Source: Hyalangium versicolor
GTDB lineage: Bacteria > Myxococcota > Myxococcia > Myxococcales > Myxococcaceae
Direction: 5' to 3'
Assembly: GCF_020103695.1 (NCBI RefSeq)
Contig: NZ_JAHXBF010000008.1
Location: forward strand, 248,001-312,000
Length of the DNA stretch: 64,000 nt
Below are positions 50,181-58,545 of the stretch, one piece after another (positions within the stretch are counted from its first letter, which is position 1; each line of letters opens with the position of its first letter). The notes under the pieces were generated by a model. That model saw only the letters and a program-made list of their open reading frames with translations, was not told where the DNA came from and searched no databases. The translations under genes and the position numbers were made by a program.

Positions 50181-51980
50181 ATGACGAACACGCGCGGATT
50201 CTTCTTCTTCGTTGTGCTGCTGGCCCTGCTCGTCGCACCTGCCTCGTTTGCCCAGCCCTCCGCGGGAGACGCGGGCGTGGCGAGCTCCGCGGCCCGGCTC
50301 GTGGGTATCTGGGGAGCGGAGCGCCACTTCGGGCCGGAGGTCCAGGGGACGCTGTTGCTCACCCGGAGCGGGGACCAGTGGGTGGCGCGGCTGGGGGGCT
50401 TCGAGGTGTCCGGAAGGGCGGAGAAGGGGGCGCTCTCGCTCGTTTTTCCGGGAGGCCAGGGCGAGCTGCGCGCGAAGCTGGACGCGGATGGGAAGAGCCT
50501 TCGCGGTCAGTGGATCCAGCCGCAGACCGTGGTGGGCGACGCCCGGTATGCCACGCCGATCGCCTTCCGAGCCCTGGGCAAGGACGCCTGGACTGGTGAC
50601 GTCACTCCCTGGGATGACCGCTTCACGCTGTACCTCGTGGTTCAGCAGCAACCGGATGGGAGCGTGACCGCGTTCATGCGGAACCCGGAGCGGCACTTCG
50701 GGGCGCGCTTTGCCTTCCAGGTGTCGCTCGAGGGCAAGGCCGTGCGCTTCGCCAACACCCGGCAGCCCAACATGTCGTTCGAAGGCACCTATGACGACGC
50801 GTCTGGACGGCTGACGCTGTCGATTGCCTTCCTGGGGCCGTTCGAGTTCACCCGCAAGACGCGGGACCAGGCGGTCGGGCTCTACCCGCGCACTCCAGCT
50901 GCGGGCCCGTACACGTACCGCGCGCCGCTGGGTGACGATGATGGCTGGGCCACCGCGTCGCTCGCGGATGTGGGGATGGATCCCAAGCCCATCACCGCGC
51001 TGGTGCAACGCATCCTCGACGTCGAGCCCAGCACCTCACCCGTGCCGATCGTCCAGGGCCTGCTGATTGCGCGGCACGGAAAGCTGGTGCTCGAGGAGTA
51101 CTTCTACGGCTTCGAGCGCGAGCGTCCACACGACATGCGCTCGGCGGGGAAGAGCATCACCTCGGTGCTGGTGGGGCTCGCGCTCGATCGGAAGGCGCCC
51201 TTCACGGTTGAGTCGAAGGTCTACCCCTTGTTCCCGGAGTATCGCGCGTTGCCCAACCCGGATCCGCGCAAGGAACAGCTCACGGTGGAGCACCTGCTGA
51301 CGATGTCCTCGGGCTTCGCCTGCGATGACGATGACGAGAACTCACCGGGCAACGAGGACCGGATGCAGTCGGAGCCGGGGGACTGGTACGCGTACACGCT
51401 GGGGCTGCCCATGGCGCGAGTGCCGGGCGAGAAGCCCGTGTACTGCTCCGCGGGGATCAACCTGCTCTCCGGCGTGGTCCGCAATACCCTGCACGTCTGG
51501 CTGCCCGAGCTCTTCGAGAGCGGGCTCGCCCGGCCGCTGCAGATGCAGCGCTATCACCTCAACCTCTCGCCGACGGGCGAGATGTACGGAGGGGGCGGCC
51601 TCTTTCTCCGGCCTCGCGATGCACTCAAGGTGGGCCAACTGTTCCTGCAGGGCGGCGTGTGGAATGGCAAGCGGGTCATCAGCAAGGACTGGGTGGAGCG
51701 CTCCACTGCGCTCCACGTGACGATGGAGCCGGGGCGGACGTACGGCTACGCGTGGTGGCGCCAGGAGCTGAAGGTGGGCGACCGCGTCTATGCCGAGTAC
51801 GAGGCGGGAGGGAACGGAGGGCAATTGGTGATGGTGGTGCCGGAGCTGGACCTGACCGTGATGTTCGCGGGCGGCAACTACAACCAGGTTTCCGTGTGGC
51901 GGAAGTTCCGCGAGGAGTTCCTGCCCCAGTACATCCTCGCGGCGGTGACGGCCCCGCCTCCGGCGAAGAAGGCGCGCTGA
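50181..51980 (+). CDS. Exported serine hydrolase (class C beta-lactamase/esterase family)
   Basis: A 599-residue secreted protein with signal peptide (about 1-24). Residues 40-235 form a beta-rich N-terminal domain of unknown role. The penicillin-binding/beta-lactamase-fold domain (about 280-590) has the nucleophile motif SAGKSIT (S-x-x-K) near 318, and YCSAGIN (Y-x-x-x-x-x-N pattern) near 422, and the third-box region GGNGGQ near 555. It is likely a D-Ala-D-Ala peptidase, esterase or lipase-like hydrolase rather than a resistance enzyme; no resistance role is evident. Confidence 0.88.
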   Translation: MTNTRGFFFFVVLLALLVAPASFAQPSAGDAGVASSAARLVGIWGAERHFGPEVQGTLLLTRSGDQWVARLGGFEVSGRAEKGALSLVFPGGQGELRAKLDADGKSLRGQWIQPQTVVGDARYATPIAFRALGKDAWTGDVTPWDDRFTLYLVVQQQPDGSVTAFMRNPERHFGARFAFQVSLEGKAVRFANTRQPNMSFEGTYDDASGRLTLSIAFLGPFEFTRKTRDQAVGLYPRTPAAGPYTYRAPLGDDDGWATASLADVGMDPKPITALVQRILDVEPSTSPVPIVQGLLIARHGKLVLEEYFYGFERERPHDMRSAGKSITSVLVGLALDRKAPFTVESKVYPLFPEYRALPNPDPRKEQLTVEHLLTMSSGFACDDDDENSPGNEDRMQSEPGDWYAYTLGLPMARVPGEKPVYCSAGINLLSGVVRNTLHVWLPELFESGLARPLQMQRYHLNLSPTGEMYGGGGLFLRPRDALKVGQLFLQGGVWNGKRVISKDWVERSTALHVTMEPGRTYGYAWWRQELKVGDRVYAEYEAGGNGGQLVMVVPELDLTVMFAGGNYNQVSVWRKFREEFLPQYILAAVTAPPPAKKAR

Positions 51981-52083
51981 GGGGGGACCTGCCAACCCTC
52001 GCCCACCCACCGGGCAGGGGAGCGGCTCTTCTTGGCGTTTCCTCCCGGCAGCCCCAGTCTCCTCAGGAGGAGGTCCATCGCGC

Positions 52084-52638
52084 ATGGATGCCAGCCGACT
52101 CTCCCGAGGACTGGGGTGGTGGAGCGTGGGACTCGGTCTGGCCGAGCTCACGTTCGCGGAGCAATTCTGCCAGCGGCTGGGATTTCGGGGCCGGCTGGGG
52201 CTGGTGCGTGCGCACGGCCTTCGAGAGGTCCTCAAGGGACTGGGCCTGCTGACGCAGCGCGATCCACGTCCCTGGCTGTGGGGGCGCCTCGCCGGGGATG
52301 CGTTTGATCTCTGCGTGCTGGGCGTCACGTTGCGCCGGACGGAGGTGCCCTGGGCCTGGAAGCTCGCGGTGGGCCTCACGGCTGCGGGCCTCACGGTCGC
52401 GGATGCCCTGGCCGTGAGGGGGCTGGGCACGAAGCAGCGCAGCGACGTCATCGGCATGGACGTCTCGTCCGTGCCCATGGAGAGCTGGCGCGGCAGCGGC
52501 CTTGCGGAGGACGTGGGCATGAGGCAGAGCGGCGCGGACGCCGAAGCCGATGACGCCCTGCGAGAGCAGCGGATGCGCGAAGCCCAGGAGCAGCTCGGCC
52601 TGCCCGATCCCGACTCGCAGGATATGCACAGGGTTTAG
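52084..52638 (+). CDS. Small membrane protein with DUF4267-like segment
   Basis: A 184-residue protein. Its N-terminal 110 residues hold hydrophobic helices in a pattern seen in membrane segments that accompany SRPBCC/cyclase proteins (LSRGLGWWSVGLGLAELTF, then LREVLKGLGLL, RLAGDAFDLCVLG). The C-terminal 70 residues are hydrophilic and acidic (EADDALREQRMREAQEQLG). No enzymatic motif is visible. Function unknown. Confidence 0.7.
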   Translation: MDASRLSRGLGWWSVGLGLAELTFAEQFCQRLGFRGRLGLVRAHGLREVLKGLGLLTQRDPRPWLWGRLAGDAFDLCVLGVTLRRTEVPWAWKLAVGLTAAGLTVADALAVRGLGTKQRSDVIGMDVSSVPMESWRGSGLAEDVGMRQSGADAEADDALREQRMREAQEQLGLPDPDSQDMHRV

Positions 52639-52671
52639 AGGGCGGCTGGTGCAGGCCGGCAGCATTCATGG

Positions 52672-53442
52672 ATGATGCAGCCCTCCATGCTGACCCGGCT
52701 GACGCAACTGGAAGTCGAGGGGTTCCGCTCGTTGAGCGGCGTGCTGCTGAGCTGGCGCAAGCTGGCCGTCATCCTGGATGCGGGAGGCACTGCGACGCGG
52801 GAGCTCGTCGCGCTCTTCACGCTGCTGAAGGAGCTGGCCGAGGGACGGCTCCAGCAGCACCTGTCACGGCAGGAGGTGCTGGACGGAGAGTTCGTGCGCC
52901 TGACGGTGGAGGTGGATGACAGTCCCTACAAGGTGGAGCTGCGGTGCTTTCCCGATGGGCGTTGGCGCATCGTTCGGGAGGAGTACGACTACTGGCAGGG
53001 GTTGGATCTCCTGCTCATCGACCCCGAGCGGCATCCGCCTCGGGAGGAGTCCGTGCTCTCCGCTCAGGAGGCCCCGGTGCTCGATTCCACGCCTCCCGTC
53101 GGCGAGGACAGCGTTGATGCGGAGGGCCGGTTCCTGGGTGAAGCCATGTCCGGATGCCTGTGGAGCGTCCGCCAGTTCCTGAGAGGCTTCCGCATCCAGC
53201 CGGCGGGCGCCTTCGAGGCGGCGGCGCCGGGCTCCTTCCTCTTCCTGGAGGAGCCCGGCCTGGACCTGCCCGCAGAGGAGCTGGAAGCGCGCGTTCAATC
53301 CGCCCGCGCGGCGTCCGCGCACTCCCAGGTGTTGCTGTGCACGCCCTCCGTCTCCCTGGCGGACGCGTTCGCTCGGGAGGAGGTCATCCGGGTCGACACC
53401 GCCGAGGGCGTGTCTCGCTTCGTACCGCTCGTGCCGCCCTAG
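52672..53442 (+). CDS. RecF/AAA-like protein lacking a Walker A motif
   Basis: A 256-residue protein that looks like the shell of an SMC/RecF-type ATPase. The N-terminus LTQLEVEGFRSLSGVLLSW fits the family, but where GxNGxGKS/T should be it reads DAGGTATRE (residues 36-44), lacking the catalytic Lys. A Walker B-like FLFLEEPGLDLP remains near 189, and LLCTPSVSL near 219 takes the place of the T-H-S switch. The usual middle insertion is short. It may be a non-hydrolysing structural or regulatory homologue. No partner nuclease is adjacent. Start uncertain among ATG 52672, 52675 and 52687. Confidence 0.7.
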   Translation: MMQPSMLTRLTQLEVEGFRSLSGVLLSWRKLAVILDAGGTATRELVALFTLLKELAEGRLQQHLSRQEVLDGEFVRLTVEVDDSPYKVELRCFPDGRWRIVREEYDYWQGLDLLLIDPERHPPREESVLSAQEAPVLDSTPPVGEDSVDAEGRFLGEAMSGCLWSVRQFLRGFRIQPAGAFEAAAPGSFLFLEEPGLDLPAEELEARVQSARAASAHSQVLLCTPSVSLADAFAREEVIRVDTAEGVSRFVPLVPP

Positions 53443-53499
53443 CTTTCCTGGAGCCCTCGTCCGGGTGCGCGAGCCAGGCGCGGCCTCGAGCCGCCCGTG

Positions 53500-55725
53500 T
53501 CAGGGGAGCGGGATGGAGACGGGGCTGGTGCGAATGGACTCCACGCCGAGCTGGCCATCGGTGTTGAGGCCCCAGCTCCACAGCGAGCCATCCATGCGCA
53601 CCGCCAGCGTGTGCCCGAGACCGGTCACCACGGACTTGACCTGGGTGAGCGGCACCTGCACCGGCGTGAGGCGTTGGGTGGTCGTCCCATCCCCCAACTG
53701 GCCGCTGCTGTTCTCACCCCAGGCCCAGAGGGAGCCATCGGCGCGCAGCGCCATGGAGTGCAGGCCGCCCGACGCCAGGTCCACGACATTCGTGAGCCCT
53801 TTCACCTGAACCGGGGAGGTGCGGAGCTTCGTCGTGCCATCTCCCAGCTGGCCTTCCGAGTTATCCCCCCAGGCCCAGACGGTGCCATCGGACTTTCGGG
53901 CCAGGAAGTGCTTCCCCGTGGCCTGGAGTTGCACCACGCCCGTGAGGCTCAGCACCTGCTTCGGATCCGGGTGGTTGTAGTTCCACCCGTCCCCGAGGAC
54001 CTTGCCCTTGGCCTCCCCCCAGACCCAGACGGTGCCGTCATTGCGGAGCGCCGCGGAGGCGGTGGAGAGCGCGGCAATGGAGGTGACACCGGTGAGCCCC
54101 GGCACCTGCGCGGGCGTGGGGTAGAAGTACTGCGAGGTCGACACCGGACGCCCGAGCTCGCCGTAGTTGTTGATGCCCCAGGCCCAGACGGTGCCATCGT
54201 TGCGCAGGCCCAGGGAGTGGTACGCGCCAATCTGGACGGAGACCATGCCCGTGAGCCCGGCCGCCTGGACAGGCGTGGTCCGTGTCACGAGCGTCCCATC
54301 TCCGAGCTCCCCCGTCTCGTTCCATCCCCAGCCCCAGATCGTGCCGTCGGAGCCCAGCGCCAGGGTGGTGTCCACCATGGCGTGCACCTTGCTGACCGAG
54401 CCGAGTCCCGGGACGGGGGCGGGAGTCCCGCGCCGCGCCGGGGTGCTCTGTCCCAGTTGGGAGACGTCATTGGCTCCCCAGGCATGGACGGTGCCGTCGC
54501 TGCGCACCGCCACGGAGTGGTGCCAGCCCGCGGCAACGGTTCCGGTGCTCGTGAAGCCAGCCACCTGGCCGGGCAATGCTCGCGGCCCCGTCCCATCCCC
54601 AAGCTGCCCCGAGCCATTGTTGCCCCAGGCGTGGAGCGTGCCGTCCGCGTGCAGGGCGAAGCAATGGAGCAGCCCGGCGGCAACCCTGGCGGCTCCGGAC
54701 AGGCCACTCACCTGCAGCGGCGTCGAAGAGAAGGCCACGCTGCTCGAGCCCAGCGGGCCATACGCGTTGTTGCCCCAGGCCCACACCGTCCCGTCCGAGC
54801 GAGTGGCGAGCGAGAAGGTGGTGCCTGCGGCGATGGAGGTGACATTCGCGAGGCCGGAGACCTGCACGGGTGTGAGCCGTTGGGTGAGCGATCCATCTCC
54901 CAACTGTCCCTGGGAGTTGACGCCCCAGGCCCAGACCGTACCGTCGGACTTCAGGGCCAGGGTGTGGGAATTCACCGCGATGGCGACCACTTGAGTCAGC
55001 CCCGTGGCCTGGCGGGGCGTGGCGCTGTTGCGCACCGTCGACCCGTCCCCAGCGTTCGCATAGGTGTAACCCCAGGACCAGACCGTGCCATTGGCGGCCA
55101 GGGCCACGGAGCGGTGACCGGACGCCGCGATGGCCACGACCGGTGGGAGGTTCTGAACCTGGACGGGGATGGCGCTGCGCGAACTCGTGGAATTGCCCAA
55201 CTGGTTTTCGACGTTGTCTCCCCAGGCCCAGACCGTGCCGTCGGACTTCAGGGCCAGCGAGTGATCCGTGCCGGCCGCGACGGACACCACATCGGTGATC
55301 CCTGGCACCTGCACGGGCTGGGTGTGATCCGAGAGGAAGGTGTCCCCGAGCTTGTAGAAGGAACTGTCTCCCCAGGCCCAGACGGAGCCATCGGACTTCA
55401 CGGCCAGCGAGTGAATGTCGCCCGCGGCCACGCTCTTCACGCCGGTCAGGCCCGGTACGAGCCCGGGCGTGGTGCGGAAGGTGAGCGTCCCGTCTCCCAG
55501 TTGCCCATAGGCGTTGTCGCCCCAGGTCCACACCGTGCCATCGCCGCGCAGCATCACGGTGTGTTGCAGTCCTCCTGCCGCGGAAGCCTGGGTGACCAGG
55601 GCCTGGGAGGCCTGCATCAGCCCTGCTTCACTGGCGGCCTCCTGCGGGCCACAGCCCGCGAGCAGCAGCACGCCCAGCAGCGCCGCCATGACTCTTCCCA
55701 CCGTGACACTTCGTTCCCGTCGCAT
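53500..55725 (-). CDS. RCC1-repeat lipoprotein (two seven-bladed propellers)
   Basis: A 741-residue lipoprotein with lipobox LLLAGC near residue 25. I count fourteen RCC1-type repeats, each with a GTVWAWGDNxxGQLG-like core (for example TVWTWGDNAYGQLG near residue 66 and SLWSWGLNTDGQLG near the end). Fourteen equals two seven-bladed propellers. RCC1 proteins mediate protein contacts; in myxobacteria such secreted versions are common and of unknown role. It is divergent from the M24 peptidase. Confidence 0.9.
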   Translation of the reverse strand: MRRERSVTVGRVMAALLGVLLLAGCGPQEAASEAGLMQASQALVTQASAAGGLQHTVMLRGDGTVWTWGDNAYGQLGDGTLTFRTTPGLVPGLTGVKSVAAGDIHSLAVKSDGSVWAWGDSSFYKLGDTFLSDHTQPVQVPGITDVVSVAAGTDHSLALKSDGTVWAWGDNVENQLGNSTSSRSAIPVQVQNLPPVVAIAASGHRSVALAANGTVWSWGYTYANAGDGSTVRNSATPRQATGLTQVVAIAVNSHTLALKSDGTVWAWGVNSQGQLGDGSLTQRLTPVQVSGLANVTSIAAGTTFSLATRSDGTVWAWGNNAYGPLGSSSVAFSSTPLQVSGLSGAARVAAGLLHCFALHADGTLHAWGNNGSGQLGDGTGPRALPGQVAGFTSTGTVAAGWHHSVAVRSDGTVHAWGANDVSQLGQSTPARRGTPAPVPGLGSVSKVHAMVDTTLALGSDGTIWGWGWNETGELGDGTLVTRTTPVQAAGLTGMVSVQIGAYHSLGLRNDGTVWAWGINNYGELGRPVSTSQYFYPTPAQVPGLTGVTSIAALSTASAALRNDGTVWVWGEAKGKVLGDGWNYNHPDPKQVLSLTGVVQLQATGKHFLARKSDGTVWAWGDNSEGQLGDGTTKLRTSPVQVKGLTNVVDLASGGLHSMALRADGSLWAWGENSSGQLGDGTTTQRLTPVQVPLTQVKSVVTGLGHTLAVRMDGSLWSWGLNTDGQLGVESIRTSPVSIPLP

Positions 55726-55869
55726 GGATACCTCGTTGGCAGAGAGGTCCTCCGTGCCCGGCCTCCCTTGCGGAGCGGGCCACGGAAGGACGATGTGGTC
55801 CGCCTGAACGGATTCCTGCTTTGTTTATTTATTCGGATTTGGCACCGTGTTCGGAGAAGGGAGGCCAGG

Positions 55870-57201
55870 ATGAAGTGGGGATGCTTGCTCTGCCTGTGGT
55901 GCGTAGGGGCGTGGGGTTGCCGCTCGGGCTCGACCGAGCCGCCGCCCGAGTCCCGGTTGCTGTCATGGTCGAAGCAGATCGAGGTGCGGGAGGGATGGCT
56001 GGCCCGGCGCCACGAACTGCTGTTGCCCATGATGCGGCGCCACGGCGTGGACATGTGGATCATCGTCAACGAAGAGTTCCATGACGATCCGCTTACCCAG
56101 TTTGTTGCGCCACCGCGCCCCTATGCCAGCAAGAGGGATATCTTCGTCTTCATCGACGCGGGGGAGCAGGGGCTCAAGAAGGTGGGTTTGCCCTTTCAAC
56201 CGGAGGAGCAGGTGGCCCGCTTCTTCGAGGTTTCGCCGACGCTCTTGGACCAGGGCCTCGCGCTGTCCGAGCTGTTTCTTCAGTACCAGCCGCGGGCCAT
56301 CGGTTTGAGCATGGGGGGCCAGCGGGGAATCAGCCGCAGCCTGACGCGGGCCAGCCATGCGTTCCTCGTGGACGCCATGGGTCCCGAGGCGGAGCGTCGC
56401 TTCGTGAGCGCGGAGCCGCTCATCGAGGAGTACCTGGACACGCGGCTGCCCGAGGAGTTCTCGCACTACACCACGTTGGTGGCCGTCACGGCGAAGGTGG
56501 CAAGGCAGGCGTTCTCGGCGGAGGTGATCACTCCGGGGAAGACGACCGTGGGAGACATTCGCCGCTTTCTCTACGATCGCGCGGGAGCGTTGGGGCTGGG
56601 CATGTGGTTCGAGCCGGATGTGCGGGTGCAGCGGCAGGGGGTGGCTCTGCCTTCGAGCTTCGGCATCCTGATCGCCACCGCGAAGGATGACACGGTTTTG
56701 CAGAGGGGAGATCTGCTCCACCTGGACTTCGGGCTGAGCTACATGGGCCTGAGCAGCGACTGGCAGCGGATGGCGTACGTGCTGCGCGAGGGGGAGGAGG
56801 ACGCGCCGGCGGGGCTGAAGCAGGCGCTGGCGCGCACGCAGACGTTCCAGGATGCGGTGATGTTGCGTGCCTCGAGGCCGGAGCGGACGGTGGCCGAGGT
56901 GTACGACGCGGCGATGGCGGAGATGGAAGGGCAGGGCATCCAGGCCCGGCTCTACAGCCATCCGCTGGGCAACCATGGACACGGAATGGGAGCAGGTATC
57001 GACGAGGGGACGGCCCGCCGCGAGCCTCCGCCCCGGCTTCGCAAGGGCTCGTACATGGCCATCGAGTTGAGCACGACGTCGGAAGTGCCAGAGTGGGGAG
57101 GGCAGAAGGTGCAGGTGATGGAAGAGGATCCGGCCTGGCTGTCCGACGAGGGCTGGAAGTTCTTCGTGCCTCGGCAGGATGCGTACTTCCTCATTCCCTG
57201 A
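55870..57201 (+). CDS. M24-family metallopeptidase lipoprotein (Xaa-Pro peptidase-like)
   Basis: A 443-residue protein with a short signal and likely lipidated Cys at about residue 17 (AWGC). The N-terminal half is a creatinase/prolidase-like lobe (VDMWIIVNEEFHDDPLTQFV). The C-terminal pita-bread domain (about 210-435) shows LLHLDFGLSYMGLSSDWQRM (two Asp), SHPLGNHGHGMG (His) and MAIELSTTSE with VQVMEED (two Glu), the dinuclear metal ligands. It probably removes N-terminal residues before proline; specificity is unproven. AGAAGGGAGG precedes ATG 55870. The longer frame upstream lies antisense inside the RCC1 gene and is shadow. Confidence 0.88.
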   Translation: MKWGCLLCLWCVGAWGCRSGSTEPPPESRLLSWSKQIEVREGWLARRHELLLPMMRRHGVDMWIIVNEEFHDDPLTQFVAPPRPYASKRDIFVFIDAGEQGLKKVGLPFQPEEQVARFFEVSPTLLDQGLALSELFLQYQPRAIGLSMGGQRGISRSLTRASHAFLVDAMGPEAERRFVSAEPLIEEYLDTRLPEEFSHYTTLVAVTAKVARQAFSAEVITPGKTTVGDIRRFLYDRAGALGLGMWFEPDVRVQRQGVALPSSFGILIATAKDDTVLQRGDLLHLDFGLSYMGLSSDWQRMAYVLREGEEDAPAGLKQALARTQTFQDAVMLRASRPERTVAEVYDAAMAEMEGQGIQARLYSHPLGNHGHGMGAGIDEGTARREPPPRLRKGSYMAIELSTTSEVPEWGGQKVQVMEEDPAWLSDEGWKFFVPRQDAYFLIP

Positions 57202-57205
57202 AGGG

Positions 57206-57661
57206 TCAGCTGAGCGATTTGAAGCGAAGGGAACCCTCGCTCAGCTCCATGCGGACCCAGGCATAGGGCACCTTGGGGCTGACGAAGGGCCGGCTGCGGA
57301 CTCCTCCGTACAACTGCTCGCCGCTCTCGCGCAGCGAGGCGTGCAAGGGACATGGACAGGCCGGGCTCAGCGGCGTCGGGCAGGCTGCAAGCGAGGACTG
57401 CAGTCTGGCCAGCTCAGAGGGAGTGAGCACATACCACCAGTACATGTCCCAATCCTCGTCATTGCTCCAGCAGTCGTGCGAGTAGGACTCGAGCACGCCA
57501 TGGCCACACGTCTGGCAGAGATCCATGCCCAACGTGGTGAAACTCACTTGGTGGTCCTTGTCTCCATGAGGTGCGCCGCTCCGCTTGACCCAGAGCACGG
57601 GCCTCCATTCCTTCGAGCCACAGATGGGACATTCCTGGAGCTGGGTGAGCTGTCGCGTCAT
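57206..57661 (-). CDS. Zinc-ribbon hypothetical protein
   Basis: A 151-residue protein with two CxxC pairs, CPICGS near residue 11 and CQTCGHG near 49, forming a zinc ribbon. A later region has a Trp/Tyr-rich patch (DWDMYWWYVLTPSELARLQ) and another Cys cluster (ACPCPLH). I do not recognise a named family. Start is ATG 57661; a GTG at 57667 would add two residues. It is convergent with the M24 gene, four bases apart. Confidence 0.65.
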   Translation of the reverse strand: MTRQLTQLQECPICGSKEWRPVLWVKRSGAPHGDKDHQVSFTTLGMDLCQTCGHGVLESYSHDCWSNDEDWDMYWWYVLTPSELARLQSSLAACPTPLSPACPCPLHASLRESGEQLYGGVRSRPFVSPKVPYAWVRMELSEGSLRFKSLS

Positions 57662-57739
57662 GAGCACAGTGTGCCACGCTGCTTGAGCGGCACCAGGGCC
57701 ATGCCCTATGTCAAAGTGAACGAGCTGTCGGATGGGGGT

Positions 57740-58459
57740 TCACGTCACGCTACCGGCGACAGGGCGGTGGTCCGACAGATCGTTGTGGTCGAGCACGTGC
57801 AAGTCACGGAGTTCTGCGCGGCAGACCAGCAGGTGGTCGATATTGAGGCCGCCCGTTTTTTCATCCGCGGGACGTGTGTGCGGTGAGCCGGGAGGAAGTT
57901 CGCCTACCACCACCTCCGTGCCGAGCGCGCGTACCAGCACCTCACGCTCGGTGTTGAAGTCACCTCCGAGGCACATGGGCGCGCTCGACGCATGGAACAG
58001 CTCCCGGAGCGTGGCGAGCTGCGCTTCACCCTGCGGGCCCCAGCTCACGTGCGCGCTGGCGACGACCCATCCCGAGGGGAGAGTGACCGCGAGCACGCCC
58101 TTGCCCGGGGCGTCCGCGAAGGTCTGCGCGCGAAGCACCGTCGAGCCTTTGGGGGCGACAACCACCAGGTGCTCGCTCAGGTCGCGCATCGACGCCCCGG
58201 GCCGCTTCAGCCTCGGCATGCGCGGGTACTGGTGGTCGAGCACGGCCCACGTCGGCAGTTGGTGACGCAGCGACTCCAGCACGTCGCCGCTCACCTCCTG
58301 CAGCAGCACGGCCTCGAAGCCGTCGCTGCTCAAGGCCTTCGACACAAGCTCGACGACGCGACGCACACGCTCGGGCTCATCGCGCCAGCGCTGAATGGCC
58401 AGCTCGCCGTAGTTCTCGGCATGCACGCGGTGGAGGACGTTCCAGGTCAGTATCTTCAT
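57740..58459 (-). CDS. Endonuclease/exonuclease/phosphatase-family protein
   Basis: A 239-residue protein of the EEP (DNase I-like) superfamily. Visible motifs are ILTWNVLHR at the N-terminus, AVLLQEVSGD near 50 (catalytic Glu), VASAHVSWG near 132, LGGDFNTER near 165 and NDLSDHRPVAG at the C-terminus (catalytic Asp-His). Activity could be nuclease, phosphatase or sphingomyelinase-like; no signal peptide is present with the ATG at 58459, so a cytoplasmic location is likely. A long upstream in-frame extension is Arg-rich shadow. Confidence 0.88.
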   Translation of the reverse strand: MKILTWNVLHRVHAENYGELAIQRWRDEPERVRRVVELVSKALSSDGFEAVLLQEVSGDVLESLRHQLPTWAVLDHQYPRMPRLKRPGASMRDLSEHLVVVAPKGSTVLRAQTFADAPGKGVLAVTLPSGWVVASAHVSWGPQGEAQLATLRELFHASSAPMCLGGDFNTEREVLVRALGTEVVVGELPPGSPHTRPADEKTGGLNIDHLLVCRAELRDLHVLDHNDLSDHRPVAGSVT

Positions 58460-58545
58460 GGTTCGATCCACCTCGTACTGTTGCTGTTCCTCGGGGCTCA
58501 GGCAATCGAGCGTCGCCGCCTCCAGGCATTTTCCCAGGGATGAAC

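Noticed and set aside
50181..51980. Antibiotic-resistance beta-lactamase
   Set aside because: It is a large exported serine hydrolase of the beta-lactamase fold with an extra domain. Family members are mostly esterases and peptidases, so resistance is not supported.
53497..55869. Long plus-strand open frame through the RCC1 gene as an N-terminal extension of the M24 peptidase
   Set aside because: It is antisense to a clear repeat gene, and the M24 lipoprotein starts cleanly at 55870 after AGAAGGGAGG. GC-rich codon bias keeps the antisense frame open.
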